Shown piece after piece: positions 12,293 to 23,743 of a stretch of 64,000 bases of DNA. A program made the translations under genes and the position numbers. The notes under the pieces were generated by a model. It worked only from the letters and a program-made list of their open reading frames with translations. It did no database searches and was not told where the DNA came from. This DNA comes from Panax quinquefolius. Its lineage: Eukaryota; Streptophyta; Magnoliopsida; Apiales; Araliaceae. The number at the start of each line of letters is the position of its first letter. Positions within the stretch are counted from its first letter, which is position 1. The stretch covers positions 10,476,160 to 10,540,159 of the forward strand of contig CM035171.1 of assembly GCA_020205615.1 (NCBI GenBank), read 5' to 3'.

Positions 12293-12438
12293 CTCCCTCC
12301 GTTCTTAAAAAATTATCATTTTGAAAGAAAAAAATTATTTTAATTTATTTGTCATTTACAACTTTCTAAGAGAATAAATTATTTACTTTCTTATATCACT
12401 CATACCTTCTCTTATTGTTCTAAGAAATTCTGAATTTT
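12293..12438. mobile_element. Truncated Stowaway-like MITE
   Basis: Begins CTCCCTCCGTTCTTAAAAA after a TA and follows the family interior (…TTTACAACTTTCTAAGAGAATAAA…), but stops without a right terminus. A second Stowaway left end (CTCCCTCCGTTTCAGG) starts at 12444. The latter may be the outer element into which the MITE at 12503 inserted. Confidence 0.55.
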
Positions 12439-12502
12439 ATATACTCCCTCCGTTTCAGGATAAAAGTTCTTATTTCTATTTTTGGTAATCCCATGTTAAA
12501 TA

Positions 12503-12779
12503 CTACCTCCGTCCCATAATAAGTGCTTTTTTAGCTTAAATCACACATACCAATACATAAGTTAAAATGACAAAAATACCCCTAATATATTTTATTTGAA
12601 GTTGAAGAGTTAATGAGTGTCATTTAATTGTAGTGATGGTAAGATGCAATAAATATCATTGAATGCATAAGAGCATATATGAGAAAATATTGCAAAAATT
12701 ATATTGGAGTTCTAACACATCACTTATTTTGGGAAAAAATATTCAGCCTAAAAAAACACTTATTGTGGGACGGAGGTAG
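12503..12779. mobile_element. Stowaway MITE, intact ends
   Basis: 277 bp bounded by CTACCTCCGTCCCATAATAA and its near-exact complement (TTATTGTGGGACGGAGGTAG), with TA target duplications at 12501-12502 and 12780-12781. The terminal repeats and TA duplication are diagnostic of Stowaway (Tc1/mariner-type) MITEs. The ends are clean, suggesting a fairly recent insertion, probably into an older Stowaway starting at 12444. Confidence 0.88.
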
Positions 12780-14162
12780 TATCTCATACTTTTCTTATTC
12801 TAATTCTCTCTCCATATTTAATGACATTATTATGAGCAATTTTGTCATTTTATTCCTCTTCTTAATATGTGTGAAAAGTCCACCAAAATTTTTATATATA
12901 GAGTACTGATTGAATTCTTATTGAGACAGTAGATTAAACTTTAATATATCTGAGCTTAAATTATTACTTCAACAAATAAAATATGAAATGAATTTATCAT
13001 GCATCACTTATGTTGTTCTGAAAGAAATGAATTATATATTAGAGAATTGATATTTTATAAAACAAATTGATAGTTTCATAAATTCTTCTTCACACGAATA
13101 GTAAGTGAGGTTCATCTCATGTGAGAGAAGACCTTGTGGAATTATCAAATTTATTTATAAAAATATTAGTAGTTTTAATATATTATTATTGCATTACAAT
13201 AATAATAATTTCATAGCCAAATGTGCATGGGTAAATGGTTCATTCTCTCGCTCTCTATATCTCTCAATCTCTCTCTATATAATTATATATATATATATAT
13301 ATATGATGTATGAAGTAGAATCTAGTACAATCTCTCGAGGAAAGTGACCACTTTTGCAGTAGCAAAGTTAATCCATGTTGAGAGCTTGAAAAGTTGAGCC
13401 GGAGAAAGAGTGATAAAGGTTAGAGAATGTGTCAGCTTGATTGGCATGCGTTCTTCAATTATAAGAAGGGAATTGATTCAGGAATTTTATTTAGGTTATT
13501 TGGGTTTTTTCCTTTGGCATTATTCCCTTCCAATTCTATTCTCATGGTTGTATATACGTATGTTTTTTTTTATATATGTATATATATATACATATGGATG
13601 GTGATGCAATAAAAAAAATATAAATGTTAAAGTCTGATCTAGAATGACTTGAAAATAATTCAATTTGGTCAAAACATGACCTGAGGCAATGATTGACCTG
13701 CTAGCGCTAGTGCCCGGTGCCAACGCCAATGCCCAAGTCTCAAAACCCGAAGTCCCACCCCAACCCACCCCACCCCACCCCACCCCAAGTTAAGTTTGGA
13801 CCGATCTTGGCCTGACCTGATCAATAAATCTTAAATATGTACTAATTTCAACCTTATAGTTCAATTTGACCTAGCTTGAGCTTGATCTTGATCTGATCAA
13901 TGGTCAAGGTTTAAAAGACTCGGGACCATACCAAGTTTAAAGTTTTGTTTGTGCATGCATATACATGGAGTGATCGATATATAATATAATTCGAATAACC
14001 ACATTTTTATCTTTTTGTTGGAGAAATTGAAGGTCAAGATATTCTAAAAAATAGTACTATCATATTATTAATTATTATTTTTAATTTTGATCGTTCTCTG
14101 ATGTACTTTTAGTCATTTTTTAATTTGTCTGCATAATATACAGTAAATATTTGTTATGAATT

Positions 14163-14166
<4 letters not shown>
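12780..14166. other. Gene-free stretch with microsatellites
   Basis: No credible gene is seen. It contains CT-rich and (TA)n patches at 13243-13302, a short (TA)n at about 13570-13595, and a C-rich tract with repeated CCCCA at 13754-13788. Around 13620-13960 repeated GACCTGA/TGATC words suggest decayed repeat sequence of unknown type. Confidence 0.4.

Positions 14167-14240
<74 letters not shown>
14167..14240. repeat. (TA)n microsatellite
   Basis: Uninterrupted TA dinucleotides over about 70 bp, bordering the foldback module that follows. Confidence 0.95.
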
Positions 14241-14242
<2 letters not shown>

Positions 14243-14473
14243 GATTTTAAATTTCGCGCTTTATTTAACATATCTTGCATATACCCCCTTTATGATGATA
14301 ATGACGATTAGGTTAAATCGTATATATGTTGTCTGTTGTTATATATTGTCTGTCGCTAAAAGTTAAGATGTCGGTTTTATATATAGCGACAGAATAAGAA
14401 TCATCACCTTCATTAATCACACTAAAGGGGTATCTGAGGTATGTTAGATAAGGAGTGAATTTTAAGATCGGAT

Positions 14474-14475
<2 letters not shown>
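14241..14475. mobile_element. Foldback MITE, 'GCGACGGA' family, copy 1, in (TA)n
   Basis: The segment lies between two (TA)n tracts. Its left edge (…CTTTATTTAACATATCTTGC…) pairs imperfectly with the complement of its right edge (…TTATCTAACATACCTCAG…). The middle contains TGTCGCTAAAAGTTAAG and an inverted TATATAGCGACAGA, so it would fold into a long imperfect hairpin. Related copies lie at 14514-14756 and 18912-19162. No coding capacity. Confidence 0.6.
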
Positions 14476-14513
<38 letters not shown>

Positions 14514-14516
<3 letters not shown>

Positions 14517-14752
14517 GATATTAATATATATATATATATATCATCTCTGACTCTGGAAGCTCAGCTTCCTCCCTTTAGCGACGGATCGGACCCGAACGAC
14601 GAGTTCGGTCATCTGATAAATCGTCTATACTTTTAATGACGCTATATGTTGTCCGTCGCTAAAAGTATAGAACGGATTATATAATCGAACCGTCGCCGGA
14701 TCCGTCGTTAAAGGAGGTGAGTTGAATTGAGTTTGATAAAGGAAATTTAAGA

Positions 14753-14756
<4 letters not shown>
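14514..14756. mobile_element. Foldback MITE, 'GCGACGGA' family, copy 2, in (TA)n
   Basis: Bounded by (TA)n at 14476-14512 and 14757-14819, with a further short TA run at 14523-14541. Inverted arms share CCTCCTTTAGCGACGGATC-type sequence at about 14570 and 14705. The core carries TCCGTCGCTAAAAGTATAG opposite TATACTTTTAATGACG. The core words are shared with the copies at 14241 and 18912. Confidence 0.65.

Positions 14757-14819
<63 letters not shown>
14757..14819. repeat. (TA)n microsatellite
   Basis: About 60 bp of uninterrupted TA dinucleotide repeat on the right border of foldback copy 2. Confidence 0.95.
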
Positions 14820-14825
<6 letters not shown>

Positions 14826-15325
14826 TAATCATAAATACAGATTGTATATTTTATTTATCTTGTGATCTGCTTAAAATATATACGTTTTAGTATATTTGTT
14901 TTTCATTTCTCATATATCAAAGCGGCGTAATTTTGACATCTTGTCTGTGAAATAAAAACATCTGTAATATATGTATAATATCATATTGCCCAACTGCCCG
15001 TGTAAATAATCAAATCAATGAAAAAACAAAGGCAATATGATCATATAATCAAATCAACTATCTAAACTCGAAGGCATAGATAAACGTTGGATATGAGTAA
15101 GTCAGTTATAAGCTTTCGTTGATTCGATGCTGAAACTACGTCACAATGATTTTAACTAAATATAAACCGCTAATTATATATTCCTCAGAAAATATTTTTT
15201 TTAAAAAAAGGTGTAAAAGGTGAAGAAAACTACTTTTGACTTTAATAGTGATTAGTAAGCACAACCTTTTCACTCTATCCTCCAAATTAACTTAATTGCT
15301 GTTCATCCCTATGTTAAAATTAAAT

Positions 15326-15330
<5 letters not shown>

Positions 15331-15370
<40 letters not shown>
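15331..15370. repeat. (TA)n microsatellite
   Basis: TA repeat on the left border of the 410-bp foldback element. Confidence 0.95.
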
Positions 15371-15374
<4 letters not shown>

Positions 15375-15783
15375 GAGACCCATCTATAATCAACGTTATA
15401 AATTTAAAATTATTGTTAAAATAGACCGTGACCATCCAGAAATTTAAAGATAAAAATAATATTCCATCTACACTTTAATCTCGGAGAGCTCACATAAGTA
15501 AACTGCGGATTACAAAAGTGGCCAAATGCCCTCAAGCTCCACAGTTTACTTTTGCAGACGAAATAAGTGACAAAAAAATCCAACCCAATTAAAGTGTGGA
15601 GTCTGAGGAGGGCATTTGGACCACTTTTGTAATGTGGACTGTGGAGTTTAGTTTTGCGGACTTCCTCGTATTAAAGTGCGGGCTGGATATTATTTTTACC
15701 GTCAAATTTTTGAATCGACGCGATTACGTTCTGTTGTAAGGATAATTTTAAATTTATAACGTTGTCTATGAATTGGTCCCCAT
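15371..15783. mobile_element. 410-bp foldback element against (TA)n
   Basis: The left arm contains ACGTTATAAATTTAAAATTA at about 15393. The right arm, read on the minus strand from 15783, runs GGGGACCAATTCATAGACA and then the same ACGTTATAAATTTAAAATTA. Further inward, AAAGTGGCCAAATGCCCTC near 15512 pairs with the complement of GAGGGCATTTGGACCACTTT near 15617. The whole unit is one long imperfect inverted repeat with no open frame. TA-rich sequence borders both ends, so a target duplication cannot be separated from the microsatellite. Confidence 0.75.
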
Positions 15784-16317
15784 ATATATTTATATATAGG
15801 TAGTTAATTAAGAAGCAATAAAGCATTAATTAGGATTACTTTCATAATAATAATTGTAAATTTGTCAGATCGATAATGACTATCTCTAGTAATAAAATTA
15901 ATTATATATATAGATTAAAATTTGATGTTAATGGAGAAGGCATTCTATGCATGTATCCTCGCTCCAAGTAAGTTAATTAATTATAATAGATATTTATTGC
16001 TATTGGAACATATATAATTATGTATGTATGTAAATATTAAGGTACGAGGAGTTTACAGCTTTTCACTTTGTATACAAACTAAACTACAAGGTACAATTAA
16101 ACATGTGAGAACACAGGTAGATAACTAATGTTATGTCCCCCACGCTAGCTAGCTTCAAAAGGACATGGAACCCAGTCATAAGTGTATCAATGTCAAAAGT
16201 AGTAAATCATGCAGATTTTCTTACATACTTTTTAGCTCTCTGACAAAAATAATTACCATAAATAAAGAAAACAAATTGCTGACCGCATGCTTCCCGACCA
16301 CAAATCAGCGACGGATA
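15784..16317. other. Gene-free AT-rich stretch
   Basis: Nothing with coding or element signature is seen. Confidence 0.4.
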
Positions 16318-16600
16318 CTCCGACGGATAAAAGATTGTCATTTTAGAAGAAAAAATTTGTTCTAAAAAGTTTGTCATTTACAACTTTCGAAGAGAATAAA
16401 TTATTTAATTTTCTATATTACCTTTACCTTCTCTCATTGTCCCAATAATAAAGTTTCTCTCTTGTATTAATAGTTTTCAATTTTTCATAAAAGGATAAAG
16501 GGGTAGTGATGAAATTTCAAACAAATTTTACTTGGTAAATGACACTTTCTTAATTCATATGCCAAAATCTTAAACAACAATCTTTTAAGAACGGAAGAAG
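16318..16600. mobile_element. Stowaway-like MITE
   Basis: The left end CTCCGACGGATAAAAGATTG pairs with the complement of the right end (CTTCTTCCGTTCTTAAAAG, then ATTG), flanked by TA at 16316-16317 and 16601-16602. The interior matches the copy at 11796 (TTTACAACTTTCGAAGAGAA and TTTTCATAAAAGGATAAAG). About 283 bp. Confidence 0.75.
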
Positions 16601-16936
16601 TATTATATAGGAAATTGATATTTGTACATTTGATTTTAATATTTTCATAGAGTCCTAGCTAGAACATATTTGGAAAAGTTTTATGCCGAATTATATTTGT
16701 GAAAGATATTATTACATATATACATGTATTTGATAGGATTATATATAAGGGTGTTCACCATCTTACATATATCTTTAAAAATTTTATTTCTCATATTTAT
16801 TCATATAATTGACAATAAAAAATTGATATATAAAATCACACCATATATCATTTTTATGATAAAAAGTTCTGTCATTAATAAAATAAGTGAACAAACAAAA
16901 TTACACTTCATTTAATGTTTTGCTGCATCCATATTA

Positions 16937-16937
<1 letters not shown>

Positions 16938-16996
<59 letters not shown>
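16938..16996. repeat. (TA)n microsatellite
   Basis: About 58 bp of TA repeat on the left border of a small inverted-repeat module. Confidence 0.95.
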
Positions 16997-17000
<4 letters not shown>

Positions 17001-17158
17001 AAATTCTAACGAACCAAAGAAAATTAAAAAGCGAATCAAATTTATAATAATGTTTTTTAAGATATATCGACCGTTAAAACCGTCGCTTTTTATATATAAT
17101 CATTTATAACCGATTTATTTTTGGTCCGTTTGGAGAAATGAGCTGTATATGTATATAT

Positions 17159-17162
<4 letters not shown>
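16997..17162. mobile_element. Small inverted-repeat module between (TA)n tracts
   Basis: About 165 bp between (TA)n at 16938-16996 and 17163-17195. The left edge TCTAACGAACCAAAGAAAA pairs imperfectly with the complement of the right edge (TCCAAACGGACCAAAAATA). A central GACCGTTAAAACCGTCGC adds GTCG-type words seen in the other foldback elements. Probably a small MITE. Confidence 0.45.
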
Positions 17163-17198
<36 letters not shown>

Positions 17199-17301
17199 TT
17201 ATATATATGTATATTCATCGGGAGGAGTCTATTCCTAACTCAACACTCTTTCAGAAGCTGAGATAAGGTTACTAGTCTGTTTCAAATAAGCAGACACACA
17301 T

Positions 17302-17303
<2 letters not shown>

Positions 17304-17338
<35 letters not shown>
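17304..17338. repeat. (GA)n microsatellite
   Basis: About 17 GA units. Confidence 0.95.
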
Positions 17339-17342
<4 letters not shown>

Positions 17343-18879
17343 TGGTTTAATTTGTTGTGTAATGTGTGAATATTGTATGAGCTAGCTACCTAGCTAACTA
17401 GCTAGGGTATGAAGAGCAAGTAAGGGCATGCATATATAGCAATATAGCATTGTGATCCGTAAGAGCTGGAGCTGCCTCCAGCCCCCTGCCTGCTGCCTGC
17501 AAGCTCTTTTGTCTATCAATTACCAGCTCTGTTTTCATACTAAGCTTTTGTCCATCATTTCTGGACTAATTACTATATATATATAACAGACGAATCTGAT
17601 GAATTCTGCATTTTTTAAAACTAATCTGGTGAAACGTGATACCTTTTGTGTCTGGAATTCTGTCACGAGATAGGTAAGAGAGTACGTAAGAGTTCCAAAA
17701 AGAGAATATTATTATTAGTACAACACAGTTTCAATTATTTGCTGTCATTTCACTTACCTAGCTAGCCTCTATTATCTACTCATATTTATATTTAACTATT
17801 CCATAAAAGTAATGCTCGCTTTCTTTGATAACAAAACGTAATTACAAATAAATAAATAAATAATGTGTTAAATTTTTACTAGTTATTATACATGGGTGAT
17901 ATGATCCCACTCTAACGGGATAATTTATGATGATTTGAACCAACCTGGGTTGAGAAAAATTGGAGGCAGATAATATATGCTTCCTGCTGCGGCTGCATGC
18001 CTCCAGCCTCTCGCGTAAATATATATTATTTTAATTATATAACTATCTCTTATAATTATATTTTTAGAAGAAGGTTCCAGTAGTCAAAATTCTTTCCTAG
18101 CGAGGGGATCCAGTCCAGTCTGGTACTAAAATTAGACTACGAAGCCTATGTAGTTAGGGGAGAAAAATAAAAATAAAGAATTAGAGAGAGAGGAGCTATT
18201 CGGACTCGTTTCAAATATGAATGTCAAGCGACAAGCGGGTACGTTGGAGGCTTGTAGCCTCTTATGCCGCGGTCTGCCCATGCAAGCCCTTGTTCTTAAA
18301 CTAGAGCTTAGGCCCACTCTAAGGAGGTGTAAGTTGGCCCACATAAAATTAAAATGATTAGGGTGATAGTAAACTATAAAAAAATTGGATATATATAAAG
18401 TAATGTGTTAAATTATTATTATTATTATTATTATTTTGTATTCAATCTTTGTCAACAATATTATCGCGCGAATTTTTAAAATTGGCGGTAATATAGTATC
18501 TTTCTATTATCAGTATTTTTCCATTAAAATTTATTTATTGATACAAATTACAAGTTAATGTTATGTTAAACAAGTTGTTACTATATGCCTAGTGGTAAAG
18601 GCTTATCATGACGATATAATTCACCAAAAGTTACAAGAAATTAAAGGTAAATTTTAAATAATTTTTTAATTAACAAAAAAAAAAACAGGGTGGGGAGGGT
18701 GATGTGTACGTACTCCATATTGTTTTCTTGGGATCAGAGAAGAAAAAGAGAGTGGCAGTAATGATGGCTGTTAGGGTGTCACCGTTTTACATGGAAATGG
18801 AAATGGAAATGGAAATGAAAAAGGAATGGAGAAATTAATTTAAGAAAAGTAACAAGGAACAAAGAAAAAAAAAGTAGTA

Positions 18880-18882
<3 letters not shown>
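17339..18882. other. Gene-free stretch
   Basis: No supported gene. It contains GC-richer islands at 17461-17508 and 17958-18015 that share TGCCTCCAGCC, a (TTA)n tract at 18411-18434, a tRNA A-box-like GCCTAGTGGTAAAGGC near 18587 without a matching B box, and a short GGAAAT repeat at about 18791-18816. Confidence 0.4.
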
Positions 18883-18911
<29 letters not shown>

Positions 18912-19162
18912 CTTTTCGGATATTAAGTTTATTCTTTATTTAACATACTTTTGCATCTCTTCAAGCGGATCGGACGATAATCGATTAAAATCCGTCGTAT
19001 ATATAGAATCGAATAAATGTCTTAACTTTTAAGCGACGAACAACATATAACTCATTTAACTAAAGCATATAGCGGCGAACCGAATTGTCGCCTCAAAATC
19101 GTCTCTAAAAAAAGGGTATGTAGGGTATGTTAGATGAAGGGTAAGTTTAAGATTGAGCAGAT
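18912..19162. mobile_element. Foldback MITE, 'GCGACGGA' family, copy 3, in (TA)n
   Basis: Lies between (TA)n at 18883-18911 and 19163-19222. The left edge CTTTATTTAACATACTTTTGC matches copy 1, and the complement of the right edge reads CCCTTCATCTAACATACCC. The core contains AAGCGACGAACAACATATA, parallel to TCCGTCGC/ACAACATATAG in copy 2. Internal inverted repeat, no coding capacity. Confidence 0.6.

Positions 19163-19222
<60 letters not shown>
19163..19222. repeat. (TA)n microsatellite shared by two elements
   Basis: About 60 bp of TA repeat lying directly between foldback copy 3 and the GTCCGGA-type foldback element. Confidence 0.95.
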
Positions 19223-19226
<4 letters not shown>

Positions 19227-19552
19227 CGGATCCAAAGTCAGGATCCGGACTCTATAAAATACTGGATTATTTTTTATTTTTTTTTGGCTTTTTTTTGAAA
19301 CAACTAAAAAAAAAATAAAAAATTATGGAACTGGAATTTTTAAAGTGTTTTGGGTGTATTTTGGATACCTGTACCAAAAAATGTATGTACAGTCTGATTG
19401 TATCCAAAACACACCCAAAACACTTTATTATGTAAAAATTCCAGTTCCATAATTTTATTTTATTTTATTTTTAAATTATTTCAAAAAAAAAACAAAAAAA
19501 AAATAAGATCCGTATTTTAAGACCTGTCCGAGAGTCCGGACAGGATCCTCTG
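19223..19552. mobile_element. GTCCGGA foldback element, copy 1
   Basis: Ends carry AGTCCGGATCC and its inverted counterpart near 19530 (GTCCGGACAGGATCC). Within, TTATGGAACTGGAATTTTTA at about 19323 is the complement of the segment near 19433, and CAAAACACACCCAAAACACT near 19398 complements AGTGTTTTGGGTGTATTTTG near 19347. It is a nearly continuous hairpin about 330 bp long, bordered by (TA)n. A second copy is at 60127-60505. Confidence 0.8.
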
Positions 19553-21138
19553 TGTATATATATATACTATCTTTTTCTTTTCGGTTTCTCTTTCACTTTC
19601 TTTGCTTTACCCCAACTTTAATCGCAAGCTGCTGCCTCTGTCACTCTCTTTTCTTTGATTTCAGTATCAAAAGTTTCCCCTCCACGGCTCCACCACTTTT
19701 CACTTTTCTTCTTTCAACTACTACTATATCTATCCGGTACAAACTAACTCTAATTATAAATGCACAAATCTTATTATTTATTAATATATATATTTTTTAT
19801 TACTATTAATATATGTATTTATATTTAAAAATATAATTATAAAGTTTATAAATCATTTAAAAAGTATTAATAATTATCAATGTAATTTTTTCAAATATTA
19901 AGTGAATTAATCAGTTTATCTTAACATTAATTGAGATTTTTTAATTTAACTTTACAAATCAAAATTGATATTATTTTCAGAACGTAAGTAATTTTAGGGA
20001 TTGAGGGCATATTGTCACCTAACAAAGCTGGGAGACTAAAGAAGAAAAATAAAAGGTCACGTCAAGAGAAGGGGAAAAATAATATACATATGTTAACAAA
20101 TATTTTATGAAATTGGATTGTTGAAAATATATGTAATAAGATAAAATAAATTAAAATAGGATTTTTTTTAATTTCCGCATACTTATCTTATTTATGCACA
20201 TACGTAACAATCATAAATCGACTGAAATTTTTTACAATGAGGATTCAATAAACAAAGAAAATGGGAAAAAAAGAGAGAAAAGAGTACAAAAAGAAAAAAG
20301 TGCACCTATCATATGTGGGGTTTCGAGGAAGAATGTTTGGGATGTACTCTTTGTTTTTCAATTTTATTATTTATTATTTATTGACAATAAATATATAAGG
20401 ATTACATGTAAAATTAGTTTTTACATCATTCAATAATAATAATATGTAATGGAAGTAATTTAGGAGAATATCAAGATTTCAAATTTAGTACTTCTTCCGT
20501 TTTAAAATATAAGATAATTATTCATTTTGAAACTCAATATATATATATATATATATATGAAAATTAATTAAAATGACTCACTAAAACTGAAATAATAAAT
20601 CTTACCACGAGTAATACTTTTTATATAATTTACAATATTCATCATTTTATTGATAAAAACTAAAGCAATTTATGTCAATTTTAAGTTTAAAAATATCTTG
20701 AGTTAATTTTAAAAAGTCAATAATGATCTTATAACATGAAACAAAAGGATTATAATTATATTTAAATAATTTTATTATAATAAAAATAATTACACAATAG
20801 ATATCATTATTCGTAAATGAATCTACTTAAAATCTCTCATAAAGTTAAAGATCGAGCAATAGAGCACGCAAATAGTATTTTGAGGGAATAGGAGATTCAT
20901 ATATAGTTTTAGGCAATATATAAATAGATTTACATATATATTAGGCATATATAACAATATAAAATAAAATAAAAATTAGCTAGATATGCACAATATAGAT
21001 ACAAACTACAAAACCATTGGCATTCTTTTGTCAAGGCTGCTCAGCTACGGCAGCCTCTAATATTATTTTTAAAAATTTATAAAATTAAAAATAGTGATAT
21101 TAGTTTAAAATGACATTAGCACGTGTGGAAAAAATATT
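19553..21138. other. Gene-free AT-rich stretch
   Basis: No supported gene. A pyrimidine-rich segment at 19565-19740 looks promoter- or leader-like, but no coding exon follows it. A decayed Stowaway left end (TACTTCTTCCGTTTTAAAAT) is at about 20489. Confidence 0.4.
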
Positions 21139-21305
21139 TGCGTTTTTTATTTTATTTTTATAAAAAAAACGCAGTTTATTTTTTTTTATAAAAAACAGCG
21201 TTTTTTATTTTATTTTTATTAAAAAAAGCTGCATTTTTTATTTTATTTAAAAAAACTGCGTTTTTTATTTTATTTTTATTAAAAAAAATGTGTTTTTTAT
21301 TTAAT
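21139..21305. repeat. Tandem repeat with GCGTTTTTT units
   Basis: Four to five imperfect units of about 38 bp, each with GCGTTTTTTATTTTATTTTT followed by an A run and a CGCAG/CTGCA-type joint. The G/C joints are partly palindromic, so each unit is itself a weak inverted repeat. Confidence 0.7.
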
Positions 21306-23096
21306 GTCCGAAATTTGAAAAGATTTTTAATTTTAAAATATTTTTAATTTTATTATTTTTATTATACTTTAAAATATTTTTTTCATTTTCTTCATAAAAA
21401 TTTTCCTAAAAATCCACATAATCACTCTCACATCACACCAAGGCGCCACATCAGTTTGTAACGGACAACTCAGCTGCCACGTGTACTTTCCGTTAACAGT
21501 CAAACTTGTTTAACGGTTTTTTTAACTTTTTGTTAGTAAAATCGAATACAGTGAGTTGACTGTAAGAAAAAAAAGTTCAGTTATCCATCTGTAAATCGAC
21601 CTATAGTACAATGACTGAAAAAACATTTAACCCCAAATTTTTCTTTAGGAGTGAGCAAAAAACGGATAAAACCGAACTACCGAAGGCAAAACGAAATTAT
21701 TTTAACCTTAATTATTTGAGGTTTTCGGTTTTTTTGGAATTTCGGTTATATCCAAATTTTATTTAGTATTGGTTTGATTTAGATTTTCAAAAAGCAGATT
21801 ATTGAATTGCAGAATAGCAGAAATTTTAATATTTAAAAATTAATTATTATTTTATTAATTATTTAATCATATTATGATATTATCAGTTTATCACTAATTC
21901 ACTATTAGCATTTAGCCCCATTTCCCCCATTTCGATCGACTCCTAACCCCATTTTCTGAGTTTTCCCCCAAATAGCCAAATCCCAATCCCATTTTGCCCT
22001 AAGTTCTTAAGTCTTAACCCACTCGTCAGTCGGCAGTCTCACTCAGTCTGTCAGTCACTCTCGATCGACTCGCCTCTCGACTCTCGTCGTCGCCGACTCG
22101 CCGTCTCCCCATCATAACCACTTTATAAGGTCTCCTTGAAACTGGGGACAAAATATTGCGCATTGAAGGCATTTTCAGGTTAGTCCTACAGCTACAATTC
22201 GTTTTAGTACTTGATAGTTGATAGAACTCCATAAATGACACTAAAGACAATTATGCAATTTCATATTCATGCTTTAACTTGTCCACCAATTGTAAAAGTC
22301 GTAATTTGGTGATGCGATTGGGACTCTTTTAGCGAAGTGGTATTTGTCTGATTGAGGCAAAAGAGGCGAGGTACATGAACCGGATCGAGGTTGATTTATC
22401 CGAAACCGGAAAGGTATCGGTTGTTTATTTTGTCTCACGCATCTTCATTTATTTCATTCTAATTGCAACTATATGTTATTAAGGATGGTAATGGTACTTT
22501 GCTTTCAATACCTTATGATCAACAATTTCGACCATCTTTACGTGGATGCAAATCACATGTATACGCACTTTTATGCAAATGAAGAGAAAAATCGTGGGCT
22601 TATACATAATTTTAACATTGCGGTAATTATTCTTGCTAGAGAATGCGGATTAAATTTGGAACTTTCGACATCCTGTCTGAGCCTTGTTCCAGACCAGAAC
22701 CATTGAGATTTGAGGGTGAGAATTTTCTTTGCTTCTAATCATCAACATTCTATGGAAAGCACTGTGTTAATTTTTAATAGGGATTGACATAATAATTTGA
22801 TTTGTTTGACATTTGTAGATGATGTCAAGAAGTATTTTAAATGATTTGCACATGGTGGATGATACAGACGAGCCTAACCTTGATGACCTTGATCCAATTG
22901 GACATGGGAGAGAGACAAACGACAGTGTTCCCACCAATATAGAGACCGAGTCAAAAGAACCCACGACAAGTACAAAAACTACGGGACACTCGGAAAGTAT
23001 AAAAATGCCAAAAAAAAGGATGACACCTAGATCCAAGGTGTGGACTGAGGGGCACTTCATTCCCGTTAAAGATAAGGATGGTAATGTCATCAAAGG

Positions 23097-23743
23097 TGTT
23101 AACGCCAAGATCTTTCTTCACGTCCCAATCACCAAGACGCGTCCGATATCCTGCACAGTTCAACAAGTCAACACCAAAAGTTTGACGGCTTGACTGTCGG
23201 GGGATAGCTCCGGCGTGAGAGTCAGTATCGGCGATCACAAGGTTAACAATGGAGGGAAAAATAATATCTAATGCCTGAGAGACAATAATAATATGATTGT
23301 GTATAATGTTTTGTTACTTACCCTCTTTTGTGATCCTAGCCCCATATCGTATCTAATCCGGTTTCCCCAGCTCCGGTCATTTCGGTAGAAAGTATGTAGC
23401 CTACTTCTCACTTTGTTACCACTCTTTTGCCACCGCCAATCATCCGAGTCCCATCCTCATTAATGCCATGCAGAAAGGTGGCAGACATAATAGTCAACTA
23501 TTATTTGGCATAATGATTACCGGTCAAAGTTGGGTTAAGTGGCAATTTGTATAATGGGTCAATTCAATGATTAAGCCCAAATAACGAAAATGACCCAAAC
23601 GACCGGATCCAACCGAAAGGACCCAACAAAATAATCAAGTACTTGGGCCCAAATCATTCGGACCAATCAGGACAAGAGTAACATAATCCAAGGAAGGAGC
23701 CCATTAAGTCTGGCCCAATAAGAAAAAGGATTATGGCCCAACA
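23097..23743. mobile_element. Solo LTR in hAT transposase exon
   Basis: 647 bp beginning TGTTAACGCC and ending GGCCCAACA (TG…CA), flanked by the 5-bp duplication AAAGG at 23092-23096 and 23744-23748. Removing it with one duplication rejoins the transposase frame between VIKG and KCTYC. No internal region is present, so it is a solo LTR (or a very short terminal-repeat element). Confidence 0.82.

Noticed and set aside
17461..17508. Possible microRNA precursor
   Set aside because: The end stems AAGAGCT/AGCTCTT pair, but the interior does not form a long stem and no known plant microRNA sequence was recognised.
18580..18610. tRNA gene from an A-box-like GCCTAGTGGTAAAGGC
   Set aside because: No B box, acceptor stem or anticodon arm follows; at best a truncated SINE head. 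No tRNA or rRNA gene was found in the window.
19552..19809. 85-residue open frame after a pyrimidine-rich leader
   Set aside because: Low-complexity, hydrophobic by composition, no family resemblance and no downstream exon.
22026..22250. Minus-strand open frame upstream of the hAT transposase
   Set aside because: Lies in the 5' leader of the hAT gene; the CTCGACT-rich leader sequence creates the frame by chance.
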